DNA from: Acidimicrobiaceae bacterium
Lineage (GTDB): Bacteria; Actinomycetota; Acidimicrobiia; Acidimicrobiales; Ilumatobacteraceae
DNA: 6,200 nt
Direction of reading: 5' to 3'
NCBI GenBank assembly: GCA_006515795.1
Contig: VFMC01000265.1
Span: 1 to 6,200, forward strand
The notes under the pieces were generated by a model. It was not told where the DNA came from, did no database searches, and was given only the letters and a program-made list of their open reading frames with translations. Each line of letters starts with the position of its first letter. Within the stretch, counting starts at the first letter, position 1. Shown here in pieces: positions 5,977-6,200 of the stretch. A program made the translations under genes and the position numbers.

Positions 5977-6200
5977 ATGCAAGCGCTTACACAGCCAGCC
6001 CTGCTCGAAAGCGATGGCGTCGCCGCGCCGCGGCTCGAAGGCGCGGACTGGTGGCGCGGTGCGATGGGCTACGAGGTCTACGTCAGGAGCTTCCAGGACA
6101 GCAACGGCGATGGTGTCGGCGACCTCGCCGGCGTCTCCCTACGACTCCCCTATCTGGCATCGCTCGGTGTCGATGTGGTGTGGCTCACGCCGTTCTTCGC
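5977..6200 (+). CDS. GH13 alpha-glucosidase/alpha-amylase family protein (5' part only)
   Basis: Seventy-four complete codons are visible before the right edge. WWRGAMGYEVYVRSF (25-39) begins the first strand of the GH13 TIM barrel. The metal-binding loop DSNGDGVGD (41-49) is typical of the oligo-1,6-glucosidase/alpha-glucosidase/trehalose synthase branch. LRLPYLASLGVDVVWLTPFF (55-74) is the conserved following helix and strand. There is no signal peptide, so the enzyme is probably cytoplasmic and acts on imported oligosaccharides such as maltose or isomaltose. The catalytic residues lie outside the window, so the specificity is open. ATG 5977 is chosen as start; an in-frame GTG at 5959 is possible but has no ribosome site. 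The operator overlapping the start suggests control by a LacI-type regulator. Confidence 0.85.
   Translation, partial: MQALTQPALLESDGVAAPRLEGADWWRGAMGYEVYVRSFQDSNGDGVGDLAGVSLRLPYLASLGVDVVWLTPFF
5978..5991. promoter_or_regulatory. LacI-family repressor operator
   Basis: TGCAAGCGCTTACA fits the LacI/GalR-family consensus TGnAAnCGnTTnCA at every fixed position, with a perfect 8-bp palindrome AAGCGCTT at its centre. It begins at the second base of the GH13 start codon. If transcription starts near the ATG, a bound repressor would cover the start point and block initiation. Induction by a sugar ligand is the usual logic for alpha-glucoside genes; the regulator itself is not in the window. Confidence 0.7.

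Overview
The window comes from a GC-rich bacterium, most likely an actinomycete. The evidence is dense coding with G/C-biased third positions, GTG and TTG starts, a gatC-gatA-gatB gene order and a possible leaderless start. The short tandem repeats between genes and the GatB/GatA sequence style make me think of Acidimicrobiia (Ilumatobacter-like), but that is an impression and not a search result.

Layout. Almost everything lies on the minus strand and reads right to left. A 240-bp divergent intergenic region (5737-5976) is followed on the minus strand by a large membrane protein of the patatin/cPLA2-like lipase superfamily (5736-3070). Eleven bases later comes gatC (3058-2756), then gatA (about 2759-1235) and gatB (1238 to the left edge, C-terminus missing). 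The spacings (11 bp, a likely 4-bp overlap, a 4-bp overlap) suggest one transcription unit. On the plus strand, the start of a GH13 alpha-glucosidase/alpha-amylase family gene (5977 onward) runs off the right edge.

How the genes work together. GatC, GatA and GatB form the amidotransferase that converts misacylated Glu-tRNA(Gln) (and often Asp-tRNA(Asn)) to the amidated form, using ammonia released from glutamine by GatA. The lipase-like protein has no obvious functional tie to this; it may only share the transcript. The GH13 gene is an independent carbohydrate-utilisation gene. It carries an exact match to the LacI-family operator consensus across its start codon.

Most notable points. (1) gatA is not readable as one frame. 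A 2-nt excess (or 1-nt loss) breaks the conserved GYYDAYY segment near 1580-1584. At the 5' end, the natural GTG start overlapping the gatC stop is out of frame with the GatA body across a five-copy 12-bp tandem repeat. (2) The lipase-like protein has its catalytic Ser and Asp about 470 residues apart, with several membrane helices between them. (3) The GatB zinc-knuckle cysteines are all replaced. (4) The divergent intergenic region is built largely of three kinds of short tandem repeat, one sharing a core with the repeat inside gatA. I see no CRISPR array, tRNA, rRNA, insertion sequence or clearly new defence-type system.
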